A DNA stretch of 64,000 nucleotides from Candidatus Magasanikbacteria bacterium CG1_02_32_51 (GCA_001871435.1 MNVC01000019.1:1-64000), one strand, 5' to 3'. Positions 16,612 through 26,257 are shown, counted from the first letter of the stretch. Notes: generated by a model not told the origin, from the letters alone. Numbers and translations: made by a program.

Positions 16612-18117
16612 TTATTTTTTCTTTTCTTTCTTATTTTTTATCTCTTCCACAACCAAAGGTTTCATCAATGGAAAAGCTGTCACTTCACGTAAAGTATGTG
16701 AACCTGTAATCAAAGCTACAAATCTGTCTATGCCAATACCTGTACCAGTTGCTGGGGGCATACCATACTCCAAAGCCTCAACAAAATCCCAATCATTGGC
16801 CATAGCTTCATCATCACCGCTTGCTTTGTTCTTGGTTTGATCTTCAAATCTTTTTATTTGGTCAAGAGGATCATTTAATTCAGTATAAGAATTACTCAAT
16901 TCAAAGCCATTGACAATAAGTTGAAACATTTCGGTATAGCGGGGGTCAACTGATTTTTTGGCTAAAGGTTTTAGTTCAATTGGATAATTTAAGACAAAAG
17001 TTGGCTGAATAATTTTTGGACGAGCTGATTGTTTATATAAATTGTCTAATAATTTTCCTCTCTCAGTTAAATTTTCATGGTCATAACTTTTTTCCTTCAT
17101 AATCATTTTTAACTCTTCAATATCTGTATATTTGTTAATATCTATACCTGAGTATTTTAATACCGCTTCATGAAAAGTTATTCTAGGATATGGAGTTTCA
17201 AAATTTATTTTTTGTCCATCAATTTCTACTTCTAATTTACCAATGGATTTTTCAATCACAAAAGGAATCATTTTTTCATGAAGTTTCATATTATCTTCGT
17301 AATCTGCAAAAGCCCAATAGTATTCAAGCATCGTAAATTCTGGATTATGTTGATGATCAACACCTTCATTTCTAAAAGCCCTACCAATTTCAAATGTTTT
17401 TTCAAAACCTCCAACCAATAATCTTTTTTGCCATAATTCACCAATGCAAATACGCAAATGTACGTCCAAATCATAAGCGTTTAAATGTGTATCAAAAGTC
17501 TTGGCCATTGCTCCAGAAGCAATAGTTTCTAAAACTGGAGTTTCTACTTCAATAAAATTTTCTGATTGTAAAAATTCACGAAGATAACGCAAAATTTTTC
17601 CTCTAACAATAATTTTTTCTTTTTCTTCTGGATTAACCAAAAAATCAAGATATCTTTTACGATAACGCATTTCTTCATCATTCAAACCATGAAATTTGTC
17701 AGGTAAAGGTAAAAGTGCTTTTGATAATATTGTCCATTTACTTACTAAAATAGAAGGTTCGCCTTTATGAGTAATAAATTTTTTACCTTCTATTTCTATG
17801 ATATCCCCAGAATCTATTTTTTTGATAAAAAGTTTATAATTTTCAATTCCTAAATCATCTTGTTTGAAAGCAATCTGCATACGTCCAGATTCATCTTGCA
17901 AATGACAAAATGTTAGTTTACCCATTTCACGTTTGGTCATAATGCGTCCAGCAACGCTAAGAAAAGTTTCTACTTCAGAATCTAAAGCTTGTTTAATAGT
18001 TTGTTTACGATTATTTTTTGCTGGAAAAGGATCAATTTCTATTTCCTCTAGTTCTTTCAATTTTTTGAGACGAATTTTGCGTTCGTCATTGATATTAAAT
18101 TCAGTAGTTTGAAACAT
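16612..18117 (-). CDS. lysS: Lysyl-tRNA synthetase, class II
   Basis: 501 residues: an N-terminal OB-fold anticodon-binding domain (about 50-150, VAGRIMTKREMGKLTFCHLQ) and a class II core with motif 2 FEIGRAFRNEGVDHQHNPEF and motif 3 GTGIGIDRFVAL. Charges tRNA-Lys; the tRNA-Lys gene of this window is at 61666. A lysine-rich C-terminal tail is unremarkable. Its own promoter is recognisable upstream. Confidence 0.96.
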   Translation of the reverse strand: MFQTTEFNINDERKIRLKKLKELEEIEIDPFPAKNNRKQTIKQALDSEVETFLSVAGRIMTKREMGKLTFCHLQDESGRMQIAFKQDDLGIENYKLFIKKIDSGDIIEIEGKKFITHKGEPSILVSKWTILSKALLPLPDKFHGLNDEEMRYRKRYLDFLVNPEEKEKIIVRGKILRYLREFLQSENFIEVETPVLETIASGAMAKTFDTHLNAYDLDVHLRICIGELWQKRLLVGGFEKTFEIGRAFRNEGVDHQHNPEFTMLEYYWAFADYEDNMKLHEKMIPFVIEKSIGKLEVEIDGQKINFETPYPRITFHEAVLKYSGIDINKYTDIEELKMIMKEKSYDHENLTERGKLLDNLYKQSARPKIIQPTFVLNYPIELKPLAKKSVDPRYTEMFQLIVNGFELSNSYTELNDPLDQIKRFEDQTKNKASGDDEAMANDWDFVEALEYGMPPATGTGIGIDRFVALITGSHTLREVTAFPLMKPLVVEEIKNKKEKKK

Positions 18118-18154
18118 AGCGTTTTTACTTAAAAAGTTGCTAAATTATTGTTTA

Positions 18155-18183
18155 ATTGTAACAGATTGTTGTTAAAATTACAA
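18155..18183 (-). promoter_or_regulatory. Promoter of lysS
   Basis: On the minus strand TTGTAA (18183-18178), a 17-nt spacer and TACAAT (18160-18155), about 38 nt before the lysS start. Confidence 0.6.
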
Positions 18184-18206
18184 ATACTCCTAGAAAAGGA
18201 GTATTT
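18182..18206 (-). terminator. Hairpin after greA
   Basis: AATACTCCT/AGGAGTATT stem with a 5-nt loop, about 70 nt past the greA stop. The tail on the minus strand (GTAATTTT) is only moderately T-rich. The hairpin touches the -35 box of the lysS promoter. Confidence 0.55.
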
Positions 18207-18271
18207 ATGCTTAAATTAGCTTTTTTAAAATAAAATATCTTATTACTTTATAAACTTTTAACTTTTTTTAT

Positions 18272-18733
18272 CTATTTAATATCAATTATCTTATAAATCT
18301 GTATTCCTGCTGGCAAAGTAGCCTGTACTTCGTCATTTTTATTTCTACCCAAAAATGCTGAACCAAGTGGTGATTCATTAGAAATTTTTCCAGACAAAGG
18401 ATCTGCCTCTTGTGCTCCAACAATAGTGTATTCTTTTTCTTTTCCATTTACTTTTACTTTGACAGTAGAGCCAATTTGGACTTTGTTACCTTTTTCTTCA
18501 GAAATAATTTCGGCATTATTTATTAGATTATCAAGTTCTAATACTCTACTTTTGGTCCAAGACATTTCATCGCGAGCAGCATGATATTCTGCATTTTCTG
18601 ACAAATCACCCATTTGTTTGGCTTCATCAATTCTTTTGGCGATTGCTATTATTTTTATTTCTTTTAATTCCTTCAATTCTTGTTTTAGAGTATTTAACTT
18701 TGATTGACTCATATATTGGATATCATCTGTCAT
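18272..18733 (-). CDS. greA: Transcription elongation factor GreA
   Basis: 153 residues, standard length. The N-terminal coiled coil contains AKRIDEAKQMGDLSENAEYHAARD, with the acidic D-x-x-E tip that enters the polymerase secondary channel, and the C-terminal FKBP-like domain ends VQATLPAGIQIYKI. Stimulates cleavage of backtracked transcripts. It has its own promoter (18808-18835) and a following hairpin, so it is probably monocistronic. Confidence 0.95.
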   Translation of the reverse strand: MTDDIQYMSQSKLNTLKQELKELKEIKIIAIAKRIDEAKQMGDLSENAEYHAARDEMSWTKSRVLELDNLINNAEIISEEKGNKVQIGSTVKVKVNGKEKEYTIVGAQEADPLSGKISNESPLGSAFLGRNKNDEVQATLPAGIQIYKIIDIK

Positions 18734-18807
18734 ATATTTTTATTTTTAATGATTAAAACTTTAGTGAAAAAAATAGAACCGCAATATGCGGATTTAGGTA
18801 TTTATAT

Positions 18808-18835
18808 AGTATAACAGTTTTTGTTTTAAGGTCAA
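18808..18835 (-). promoter_or_regulatory. Promoter of greA
   Basis: Minus-strand TTGACC (18835-18830), 16-nt spacer, TATACT (18813-18808). A small CCGCAATATGCGG hairpin follows near 18779-18791 in the leader. Confidence 0.65.
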
Positions 18836-18861
18836 GTTTTAGTCTAAAAAAATTCAAAGAA

Positions 18862-20898
18862 TTATTTTTTGTATAATGCCCACCAACGATAAAAGGCATC
18901 AGCTATTGGTTCAGCATTTATTCCGCCTTCTCCGCCTTCTTCTATTAAAATTGTTACTACAATCTCAGGATTTTCAAAAGGAGCAAAAGAAGTAAACCAA
19001 GCATGAGTATCTTTTGTTTTACTCCATTGTGCTGTACCTGTTTTACCAGCTGATGTAAAAGGTAGTGTAGATAATCTATGACAAGAACCATAAGATACAC
19101 AATCCTTCATACCAAGACGAACAGTATTTATGTTTGCTGGATCAATAAAATTTTGATTCAACACTTCAGATTTTATGTCTGTAACTCTCCCAGTTTCTAA
19201 ATTAACAATTTGCTTTAATGTATGTGGTACATACAATGTTCCACCATTGGCAATAGTGGCTGTCATAGATGCAATTTGTAAAGGCGTTGTCAAAAAATCA
19301 CCTTGGCCAATAGAATAGTTATATGTATCCCCAATATACCAAGGTTCTTTTTTGACGCGTTGCTTCCATTGTGGTGTTGGTAAAAAGCCACTTGATTCAG
19401 CTGGCAAATCAATACCTAACATTTTACCAAAGCCAAAATATTTTAGATATTCATTTATTTTATCAACTCCCAAACCAACAAAATTTCCATAGCCACCACC
19501 AATATAATAGTAAAAAGTATTTACAGACAAAGCTAAAGATTTTTGTACATTAGTCATACCATGTCCACCAACTTGCCAATCAGGAAAAAACCACTCTGCA
19601 ACTCGCAATCCACCAGTACTCAAAAAACTAGTGTTAGGATTGATTATTTTTTCTTGTAAAGCAGCTAAAGCCATAACAGGTTTTATAACTGAACCTGATG
19701 GAAAATTACCACTAATAGCTCTATTGAATAAAGGTTCGTCTGAATCATTTAAATATTTGTTATAATTATCTTTAGTTATTCCACCAGAAAAATCATTATT
19801 ATCAAATCCAGGATAGCTAACTAAAGCCAAAATTTCGCCACTGCGTGGATCTAAAACTATAGCAGAAGCTCGATCTTTATTTATTTCTTGTAATTTTTGA
19901 TTAACTAATTCTTCTAATTTATTTTGTATATTTGCATCTATTGTCAAAATTAAATTGGATCCAGCAATAGGTTCCTTTTCTGCTAAGTTTTGTTGTTCTT
20001 TACCTTGAGCATTTACTTCTATTTTTTTCTCTCCATAGGTACCACGCAAATAAATTTCATAATTTTTTTCTATTCCAGTTTTCCCAATAGAATCTGAAGG
20101 AAAATATCCTTTTTTATAATAAGTATCCAATTCTTGAGGTGACAATTTTCCTACATAACCTAAAATATGTGATAAACTATTATTGATATATTTTTGATTA
20201 TCTTCAGGGTGTAAAAAATCAGCGTTGTTAGAGGTATCATTAGTGCTAGTAGTATTTATACCTTTTTCTGTAGGATCTAAAATATACAATCTTTTACTAC
20301 CAAGCTGAATACTAATACCTGGCAAATCTGTATTAGCTATTTGTGTTTTTAAAGCTGATTCATAAGGAATATCTTCAGTAATAATAATTGAATCTTGTTG
20401 ATAATCTTTATATTTTTCTATTATATCACTTATTTCTTTTTTATCTTGATCAGTAATACTTATCAATTTTTCTATAATTTTATTCAAATCTTCTTGATTT
20501 TTTGGTAAATTTTTTGGAATTACAGACAAAGAAAAATTTGGTACATTTTGAGTAAGTTGGACATTGTTTCTATCAAAGATAAAACCTCTTTCAGATGGTA
20601 CTGGAATAATTTTTTGTCTATTATTCTCGGCTCGTACACGATAATTATCTCCTAATAAAATTTGTAAAAAAAATCCTCTTCCTAAAATAATAGAAAAACA
20701 AAAAACTACAAAAAGCAAAAATAAAAAAGTCTTTTTACTACCAGAAAAACTTGATCCCAAATAAGAACTGCCTGAATTATTGACTTCATTTTCAGAATTT
20801 TTTTCAGTAAATAAATTATCTTCTGTCCAAGACAATTTGTATTTACCCTTTAGATTAATTTTTTGTTTTGGATTTATAAGATATGGATCAATTTCCAT
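18862..20898 (-). CDS. mrdA: Penicillin-binding protein 2 (elongation transpeptidase)
   Basis: 678 residues. A membrane anchor at about 56-80 is followed by the dimerisation domain (VPSERGFIFDRNN) and the transpeptidase with all three active-site motifs: S403-V-I-K406, S458-V-N460 and K619-T-G-T-A. A class B PBP that cross-links new peptidoglycan in the Rod complex. It is the last gene of mreB-mreC-mreD-mrdA. The 50-residue serine/asparagine-rich cytoplasmic tail before the anchor is longer than in many homologues. Confidence 0.95.
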   Translation of the reverse strand: MEIDPYLINPKQKINLKGKYKLSWTEDNLFTEKNSENEVNNSGSSYLGSSFSGSKKTFLFLLFVVFCFSIILGRGFFLQILLGDNYRVRAENNRQKIIPVPSERGFIFDRNNVQLTQNVPNFSLSVIPKNLPKNQEDLNKIIEKLISITDQDKKEISDIIEKYKDYQQDSIIITEDIPYESALKTQIANTDLPGISIQLGSKRLYILDPTEKGINTTSTNDTSNNADFLHPEDNQKYINNSLSHILGYVGKLSPQELDTYYKKGYFPSDSIGKTGIEKNYEIYLRGTYGEKKIEVNAQGKEQQNLAEKEPIAGSNLILTIDANIQNKLEELVNQKLQEINKDRASAIVLDPRSGEILALVSYPGFDNNDFSGGITKDNYNKYLNDSDEPLFNRAISGNFPSGSVIKPVMALAALQEKIINPNTSFLSTGGLRVAEWFFPDWQVGGHGMTNVQKSLALSVNTFYYYIGGGYGNFVGLGVDKINEYLKYFGFGKMLGIDLPAESSGFLPTPQWKQRVKKEPWYIGDTYNYSIGQGDFLTTPLQIASMTATIANGGTLYVPHTLKQIVNLETGRVTDIKSEVLNQNFIDPANINTVRLGMKDCVSYGSCHRLSTLPFTSAGKTGTAQWSKTKDTHAWFTSFAPFENPEIVVTILIEEGGEGGINAEPIADAFYRWWALYKK

Positions 20899-20902
20899 AT
20901 TA

Positions 20903-21406
20903 TTATTTTAATATTTTAAACTTTGTAAAAAATTTATTTAATAAAAAATATAATAAAAAGGCCGTAATAGTAGTAAATAATAATTCCCAACCAAAATAAA
21001 AAAGAAAAGTTAATTTTATTTTTGTGCCATTAAAAACTATAAAAAAAATATAAAAAATTCTAAAAAAAATAACTTCCAATGCTACCATAGTTGCCAAAGC
21101 CCAGACAGACTTATTGGTAAAGAATTCATAATATAACCAATATACCAATAAAAAACTAATTGTTAAAGAAAAAATAAAAATACCAAAATATAATTCACTA
21201 TATAAATCCATTAAAACACCAAAAAGAAAAGCACCCCAGACAATATTCCCTGAACCATAAAGACCTAACAGTATAATCAAAAATATGATAACCAAATTTA
21301 TATTTTCAAAAGGATATGGCAATAAAAAAGAAGAATAAAGACTTAATATAAAAATAAAAATTATTAAGAAAAAATAAAAGATTATTCGTAAAATAGATTT
21401 TAACAT
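20903..21406 (-). CDS. mreD: MreD-like rod-shape membrane protein
   Basis: 167 residues, almost all hydrophobic, with five or six predicted membrane helices and the loop GSGNIVWGAFLFGVLMDLYS, comparable with the conserved G-x-x-x-G-D region of MreD. Sequence conservation in MreD is weak; the position between mreC and mrdA (4 nt before the latter) decides the call. Confidence 0.82.
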   Translation of the reverse strand: MLKSILRIIFYFFLIIFIFILSLYSSFLLPYPFENINLVIIFLIILLGLYGSGNIVWGAFLFGVLMDLYSELYFGIFIFSLTISFLLVYWLYYEFFTNKSVWALATMVALEVIFFRIFYIFFIVFNGTKIKLTFLFYFGWELLFTTITAFLLYFLLNKFFTKFKILK

Positions 21407-21438
21407 AGCAAAAATAAAAAATTATCAACTAACTTATT

Positions 21439-22230
21439 TTATTTTTTGTGAACAATTATTGACACCAAGTTTATATAGCTAAGATCAGCAGTTGGAGTAA
21501 TTACTGCTTGTTGAAAGGGTTCATTGGGTTTTTTGTCTACAACTTCTATATTTCCAATTACTAGTCCACGAGGTATAGTATCAGAAAGGCCAGATGAAAT
21601 TATAATATCTCCGGGAGTAATTACTTCATTTTGGGGAATATAATTCATACGAACTCCCAAGCCATAACCTCCTTCTACTAAGCCAATACTCCTTTCTCTA
21701 TTCATAATAGTGGCACCGATAGCGCTATTATTATCATTAATAAGTCTTACCACTGACCTATTATCTTCTACTTTGATTATTTTACCTATCAAAATACCAT
21801 TATTAACTACAACAGGATCTCCTTCTTGTATTCCATCTTTATTACCTTTGTCAATCATAATGGTAGTTGCTAAAGGATTAACTGTTCTACTTAGAACTAC
21901 TGCACCAACATGTTCAAAATTATTTTGAACAAAAAAGTTTAATTGTTTTTTTAATTCTAAATTTTCTTCTGTCAAAATTTGTACATTTATTTCACTTAAT
22001 TGATTTTTTTCTTTTATTTGTTCCAAAGTATTTATATCATCAGTTGTCAATGGTTGTTCTGTTTTTTTAAAATATAATTTTATTTTATTAATTGGTTTCA
22101 AACTCCAATCTACTATAAAGATAAGTGGTTTTTCAACAAAATCTAGCCAATGAAAATAATTAAATCCAACCACAAAAATAATCACAAAAAAAATAGTAAA
22201 AAATGTAGCTGTTTTACTTTTGGTAACCAT
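21439..22230 (-). CDS. mreC: Rod-shape protein MreC
   Basis: 263 residues: a short cytoplasmic tail, one membrane helix (about 9-25), a coiled coil (about 65-100) and the paired beta domains with VLSRTVNPLATTIMIDKGNK, GVVLIG-like GILIGKIIKV and ISSGLSDTIPRGLVIGNIE. MreC links MreB filaments to PBP2 outside the membrane. It begins 10 nt after mreB. Confidence 0.93.
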   Translation of the reverse strand: MVTKSKTATFFTIFFVIIFVVGFNYFHWLDFVEKPLIFIVDWSLKPINKIKLYFKKTEQPLTTDDINTLEQIKEKNQLSEINVQILTEENLELKKQLNFFVQNNFEHVGAVVLSRTVNPLATTIMIDKGNKDGIQEGDPVVVNNGILIGKIIKVEDNRSVVRLINDNNSAIGATIMNRERSIGLVEGGYGLGVRMNYIPQNEVITPGDIIISSGLSDTIPRGLVIGNIEVVDKKPNEPFQQAVITPTADLSYINLVSIIVHKK

Positions 22231-22240
22231 AAATCAAAAA

Positions 22241-23287
22241 TTATCTTTTTTGTTTAGCAGAAGGTAAAGCAATACTTCTTAGAAGTTCTTCTTCTTCCAA
22301 CAAAATACCAGCACCACGGACGGTAGTGGTAAGTGGATCATCAGCAATTCTAACAGAAATTTCTGTAGCTTGAGAAATTATTTTATCAATTCCACGCAAC
22401 AATGAACCACCACCAACCAACAATAATCCTCTTTCATGAATATCAGAAATTAGTTCTGGTGGAGTAGTTTCTAAGGTCATTTTAATATGGTCAACTATAG
22501 TTTTTACACTTCTAGCCAAAGCTTCGCGTATTTGTTCATCATTTATCAAAATTTCTTTTGGCAGTCCTGTCATAACATCTCTTCCTTTCATATGAAATTC
22601 TATTACTTCTGTACTAGGTAAAGCTGAACCTACTTTCAATTTTATTTGTTCAGCATGACTTTCACCGACCAACAAATTAAAAACTTCTCTAGCATATTGA
22701 ATAATATTTCTATTCATTTCGTCACCAGCTATCTGGGTAGATTTCCAAGTAACTACGCCACTTAAGGACAAAACAGCTATTTCAGTACTACCAGCACCAA
22801 TATCCACTACCATATTGCCTACAGCCTCTTGAATAGGCATACGAGCACCAATAGCAGCTGCCATAGGTCCTTGAACAATAATAACTTCTTTTGCACCAGC
22901 TGACATAGTAGCATCCTCTACGGCCTTTATTTCTACTTCTGTCACATCCAATGGAACAATAATAACCACCCGGGGACGATTAGAAATAGAAAAACCATCT
23001 TTTTGAACTTTATCAATAAAATATTTAAGCATTTTCTCTGTAACTTCGTAATCAGAAATCACCCCAGCTGTCAGAGGTTTGGTTACTTGGATATGAGCTG
23101 GAGTTTTACCAAGCATTTGTTTAGCTTCTTGCCCTACAGCCAAAATTTGTTCTGTTTTAGTGTTGATAGCTACCACTGATGGTTCATCTATCACAATACC
23201 TTTTTCAGGAGTATAAACTAAAGTATTAGCTGTTCCCAAATCAATAGCAACATCTTTACCAATTTTTCGAAAAAAATTTTTAAACAT
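22241..23287 (-). CDS. mreB: Rod-shape actin homologue MreB
   Basis: 348 residues with the actin-fold nucleotide motifs DLGTANTLVY, VVDIGAGSTEIAVLS and the adenosine loop LLVGGGSLLRGID. A second conserved stretch is GEEIVIQG-like AKEVIIVQGPMAAAIGA. MreB filaments position the elongation machinery. First gene of the operon; its presence with mreC, mreD and mrdA predicts a rod-shaped cell at some stage. The upstream gap (23288-23394) is AT-rich without a clear promoter. Confidence 0.96.
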   Translation of the reverse strand: MFKNFFRKIGKDVAIDLGTANTLVYTPEKGIVIDEPSVVAINTKTEQILAVGQEAKQMLGKTPAHIQVTKPLTAGVISDYEVTEKMLKYFIDKVQKDGFSISNRPRVVIIVPLDVTEVEIKAVEDATMSAGAKEVIIVQGPMAAAIGARMPIQEAVGNMVVDIGAGSTEIAVLSLSGVVTWKSTQIAGDEMNRNIIQYAREVFNLLVGESHAEQIKLKVGSALPSTEVIEFHMKGRDVMTGLPKEILINDEQIREALARSVKTIVDHIKMTLETTPPELISDIHERGLLLVGGGSLLRGIDKIISQATEISVRIADDPLTTTVRGAGILLEEEELLRSIALPSAKQKR

Positions 23288-23394
23288 ATTTTCATTAAAA
23301 CACTAGAACATAAAAACTTTAAAACAATTTTGAACAAAATATCAAATTATTATCTCAACGTATCTCTTTATCTTCATTTATTAAGTATTTTTTA

Positions 23395-24630
23395 CTATTT
23401 TAACAATTCATCAATTGAGATAATTTTTGCTTCAGATTCTGTACGTTTTTTTATTTCCACACTTTCATTTGCTAAAGTCTTTGGACTTATAATGTAACGA
23501 GTAGGCATACCAATTAAATCACTATCAGCAAATTTTTCACCAGGTCTGACGCCAATTCTATCATCGTACAAAACTTCTTTACCTTGTAATTTCAATCTTT
23601 CATAGAGATTATCAACTTTTTTGATATCAGCTTCATCAGTACAAAGAGAAACAAGATGAATTTGAAAAGGAGAAATACTTTCTGGCCAAATTATACCTTT
23701 GTCATCAGCAAGAGCTTCTACCACAGTACCTATCAAACGACTAAGACCTATCCCATAGCAACCCATCAAAATAGTATGTTTTTGACCTTTTTCATCTGTG
23801 AAAGAAAGATCAAAAGGTTCTGAATACTTTGTTTTTAAATCAAAAATATTACCAACTTCAATAGAATGACTTTCAATTAATTTTTCTTTTTTAAGACCTA
23901 AACTCTCTAATACTTCGTCATTAAAAACTTCTTTGTTGATTGCAATATTTTTTTCTTTGTCAATATAAATTGTATCTTCGCCAGCTGGTGTAACAGTTTG
24001 AAATTCATGTGAGTATTTTGAAAAAGTTCCACCAGAAGCAAAAGTCATGTAAGTCATATCACCAATACCAACTCTTTGAAAAATACTTTTATAAACATCT
24101 TTCATTTTTTCATAAAAATTTTCAAAATCCTTTTGTGATGTGTGAAATGAATACATATCTTTCATAATAAATTCCCTTCCTCGCAAAATACCAGATTTGG
24201 CACGGAGTTCCATTCTAAATTTATTTTGAATTTGATAGACAGCTACTGGAAAATCTTTGTAAGAAGAAGCATAATTTCTCAAAATAGGTACAACTATTTC
24301 TTCGTGAGTTGGACCAAGTGCAACTTCTCTTTTGGATGAGTCACTAACTTTGTACAAATCGTCCATTGAATTCCATCTGCCAGTTTTTTCCCAATTTTCT
24401 TTTGGTTGAAATGAAGACATTAAAATTTCTTGACCACCAACATTATCCATTTCTTTCCTAATTATATTTTCAACTTTTTTTAAAACACGCAAACCCAAAG
24501 GCAAATAACTATAAACACCCGCCATCTCTTTATTTATAAAGCCTGCCCGAATAAGTAATTTGGCATTTTTGGAGACTTCGTCAGCAGGAGCTTCTTTTTT
24601 TGTTTTAGTAAATAATTGTGATTGACGCAT
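23395..24630 (-). CDS. proS: Prolyl-tRNA synthetase, short form without editing domain
   Basis: 411 residues, much shorter than the roughly 570 of typical bacterial ProRS. The class II core is present (GVYSYLPLGLRVLKKVENII, RFEMELRAKSGILRGREFIM-type motif 2, MGCYGIGLSRLIGTVVEAL motif 3) and so is the C-terminal anticodon domain (GQKEVLYDDR-like KEVLYDDRIGVRPGEKF). The insertion domain that deacylates Ala-tRNA-Pro between motifs 2 and 3 is missing. Similar reduced forms are known in alphaproteobacteria and mitochondria. A free-standing editing protein might compensate; none is in the window. Confidence 0.94.
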   Translation of the reverse strand: MRQSQLFTKTKKEAPADEVSKNAKLLIRAGFINKEMAGVYSYLPLGLRVLKKVENIIRKEMDNVGGQEILMSSFQPKENWEKTGRWNSMDDLYKVSDSSKREVALGPTHEEIVVPILRNYASSYKDFPVAVYQIQNKFRMELRAKSGILRGREFIMKDMYSFHTSQKDFENFYEKMKDVYKSIFQRVGIGDMTYMTFASGGTFSKYSHEFQTVTPAGEDTIYIDKEKNIAINKEVFNDEVLESLGLKKEKLIESHSIEVGNIFDLKTKYSEPFDLSFTDEKGQKHTILMGCYGIGLSRLIGTVVEALADDKGIIWPESISPFQIHLVSLCTDEADIKKVDNLYERLKLQGKEVLYDDRIGVRPGEKFADSDLIGMPTRYIISPKTLANESVEIKKRTESEAKIISIDELLK

Positions 24631-24636
24631 ATATTT

Positions 24637-24660
24637 ATATTGAGCGAAGCGAAATATCTT
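24637..24660. repeat. Short hairpin element related to family A
   Basis: ATATTGAGCGAAGCGAAATAT and a following CTTTC, i.e. the ATCCTGAG...GGATCTTTC pattern with compensating changes in both arms. It lies just upstream of proS. Confidence 0.5.
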
Positions 24661-24775
24661 TCCTATTGATTACATTATCAATGTTTCAAACTCGCTTCTA
24701 TTAAATAATAATTTAAATTAATTTCTAGCTACTAACAATATTGTGTGAGTTAATATTTTTTAAAGAATTTTATCT

Positions 24776-24813
24776 TAAGAAAGATTCCTCACTGTACTTC
24801 GTCGGTTCAGAAT
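24776..24813. repeat. Dispersed hairpin element, family A (inverted, diverged)
   Basis: Minus-strand reading ATTCTGAACCGACGAAGTAC then AGTGAGGAATCTTTCTTAAG aligns with 14919-14957. The changes in the two arms are compensatory (ATCCT/AGGAT becomes ATTCT/AGGAAT). It abuts the 3' end of the next gene. Confidence 0.65.
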
Positions 24814-24814
24814 A

Positions 24815-25201
24815 TTATGTCGACTTATATTTAACAGATATATTGAAGGAAACAATAAGAACAAAAATAATAAGTAACAAACTAGCAGTTATCACATTTA
24901 GATAATTTTGACCTTGCAAAAATAAAGCTAAAATTATAAATAATGACAAAAACATTGATTGTCGAAAACTTACTTCTACATAACGAAACATGGGCAAATT
25001 CTTGTCCCCAAATAATTTGTAAAAAAAGAAGAACATAATAGATAGTGTGCCCATAACAGATAAAAATAGACTTCCATAAAAAAAGGCAAAACCTGAAATA
25101 GGAGTTGCAAAAGGATCAACATTGCTAATCACAAAAAACCACGATAACCAACAAAGTATTGTGGCAAAGAACATTGTAGCGATATATTGACGAAGATTCA
25201 T
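24815..25201 (-). CDS. Small four-helix membrane protein, unknown function
   Basis: 128 residues with four predicted membrane helices (about 6-26, 35-62, 82-98, 103-122) and a charged loop KLFGDKNLPMFRYVEVSFRQ between helices 2 and 3. No family recognised with confidence. It follows the DUF721 gene and precedes proS on the same strand. Its stop codon lies next to a dispersed repeat. Confidence 0.65.
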   Translation of the reverse strand: MNLRQYIATMFFATILCWLSWFFVISNVDPFATPISGFAFFYGSLFLSVMGTLSIMFFFFYKLFGDKNLPMFRYVEVSFRQSMFLSLFIILALFLQGQNYLNVITASLLLIIFVLIVSFNISVKYKST

Positions 25202-25222
25202 AAAAATAGGTCTATATAAGCA

Positions 25223-25250
25223 TAAACACAGCTTTTGAAAGCTATGTTTA
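25223..25250 (-). terminator. Hairpin between the DUF721 gene and the small membrane protein gene
   Basis: TAAACA-C-AGCT pairs with AGCT-A-TGTTTA around a 7-nt loop. It could end the DUF721 transcript, but no long T run follows on the minus strand. Confidence 0.35.
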
Positions 25251-25297
25251 TTCTACACTATTTTAGAAGCATTGGCAAGCTATTTTTTTTGGCTAAA

Positions 25298-25597
25298 TTA
25301 CACCAAATATCTAATCCTATCTACTTCATTTCTACCTAATTTTTTGTTTAATTTTTCAACAATTTGTGTTTGATTTAGTCTAATCTCCTGAGCCATAGCT
25401 GAACTAGCACAACTAATAGTCAAAGTACGATTTTTGATAAAAAGTGGGTTGACATTCAAAGCAAGTTCTTCACCAAACATATTTGACAAGACAACTTTGG
25501 CTTCTTCAACTACTTGAGAATCCTCCAATTGTTTTTTGAGTGGTCCACTTTGAATGAACTTATTACTTAGTGTGTCTCCAAGGGAGGAAAAGGACAT
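25298..25597 (-). CDS. DUF721 (DciA-like) protein
   Basis: 99 residues matching the DUF721 core: LNVNPLFIKNRTLTISCASS and AMAQEIRLNQTQIVEKLNKK, then VDRIRYLV. In many bacteria without DnaC or DnaI loaders, DciA proteins help load the replicative helicase. The short length and terminal IRYLV fit the domain alone. The replication role is an assignment by family, not by context, since no replication gene adjoins it. Confidence 0.75.
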   Translation of the reverse strand: MSFSSLGDTLSNKFIQSGPLKKQLEDSQVVEEAKVVLSNMFGEELALNVNPLFIKNRTLTISCASSAMAQEIRLNQTQIVEKLNKKLGRNEVDRIRYLV

Positions 25598-25738
25598 AAT
25601 TTCTTGATATAAAATAAATGAAGATAAAGAGATACAATAGAGCTAAACATAAAAAACCAAATCTCTATTTATCTCAATCTTATTTCTTTTTCTTTATCTT
25701 ACCACGTTTGCATTTAAATTCAAAATAATCTTAAAAAA

Positions 25739-26257
25739 TCAAACAACGTAAACATAGACACCATCACCTTGTTTGTGTATTGGCCAATCCCCTAGTTTGA
25801 AAGCATTAGAAACTATTAAACTACCTGGTTTCATTTCTTTTTTTATTTTTTTGGCTAATTTGTTCATTCTGTGGGGAATAAAGTACATTGTCAAAATATC
25901 TATATCTTTCAAATCATAATCCCAAAAATTAGCATTAATTATTTTAGCATTTTTTAATTTATTTTTCTTTATTAGTATCTTGCTCCAAAGACAGAGAAGT
26001 GGATTTATTTCTATACCAATAGTCTGAAAACCTTGACGAGCAAGACTCAAGACTATTCTACCATCACCAGAACCAAGTTCTAATACTGTACTTGTTTTTG
26101 GTTTGTCTATCATACTCAACATTTTAATAATTTGTTTTTTAGTTGTGGGTACAAAAGGGGCAGCACTAATTGTAGCAAATGCCATGTATAACAAAAAAAA
26201 TAATAAAATTAGCAAAATTACCAACCAAAAAATTAAAATAAAAATTTTTATAATCAT
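25739..26257 (-). CDS. Membrane-anchored class I SAM methyltransferase (FAM173-like)
   Basis: 172 residues. An N-terminal membrane helix (about 3-27) precedes a Rossmann methyltransferase domain with motif I LELGSGDGRIVLSLA and the acidic E of GIEINPLLCLWS. Motif I and the helix-first layout resemble the FAM173/ANTKMT protein lysine methyltransferases, which modify ATP synthase c subunits or ADP/ATP carriers in mitochondria. Whether this one acts on the bacterial c subunit is speculation. Its start overlaps the helicase stop by 4 nt. Confidence 0.75.
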   Translation of the reverse strand: MIIKIFILIFWLVILLILLFFLLYMAFATISAAPFVPTTKKQIIKMLSMIDKPKTSTVLELGSGDGRIVLSLARQGFQTIGIEINPLLCLWSKILIKKNKLKNAKIINANFWDYDLKDIDILTMYFIPHRMNKLAKKIKKEMKPGSLIVSNAFKLGDWPIHKQGDGVYVYVV

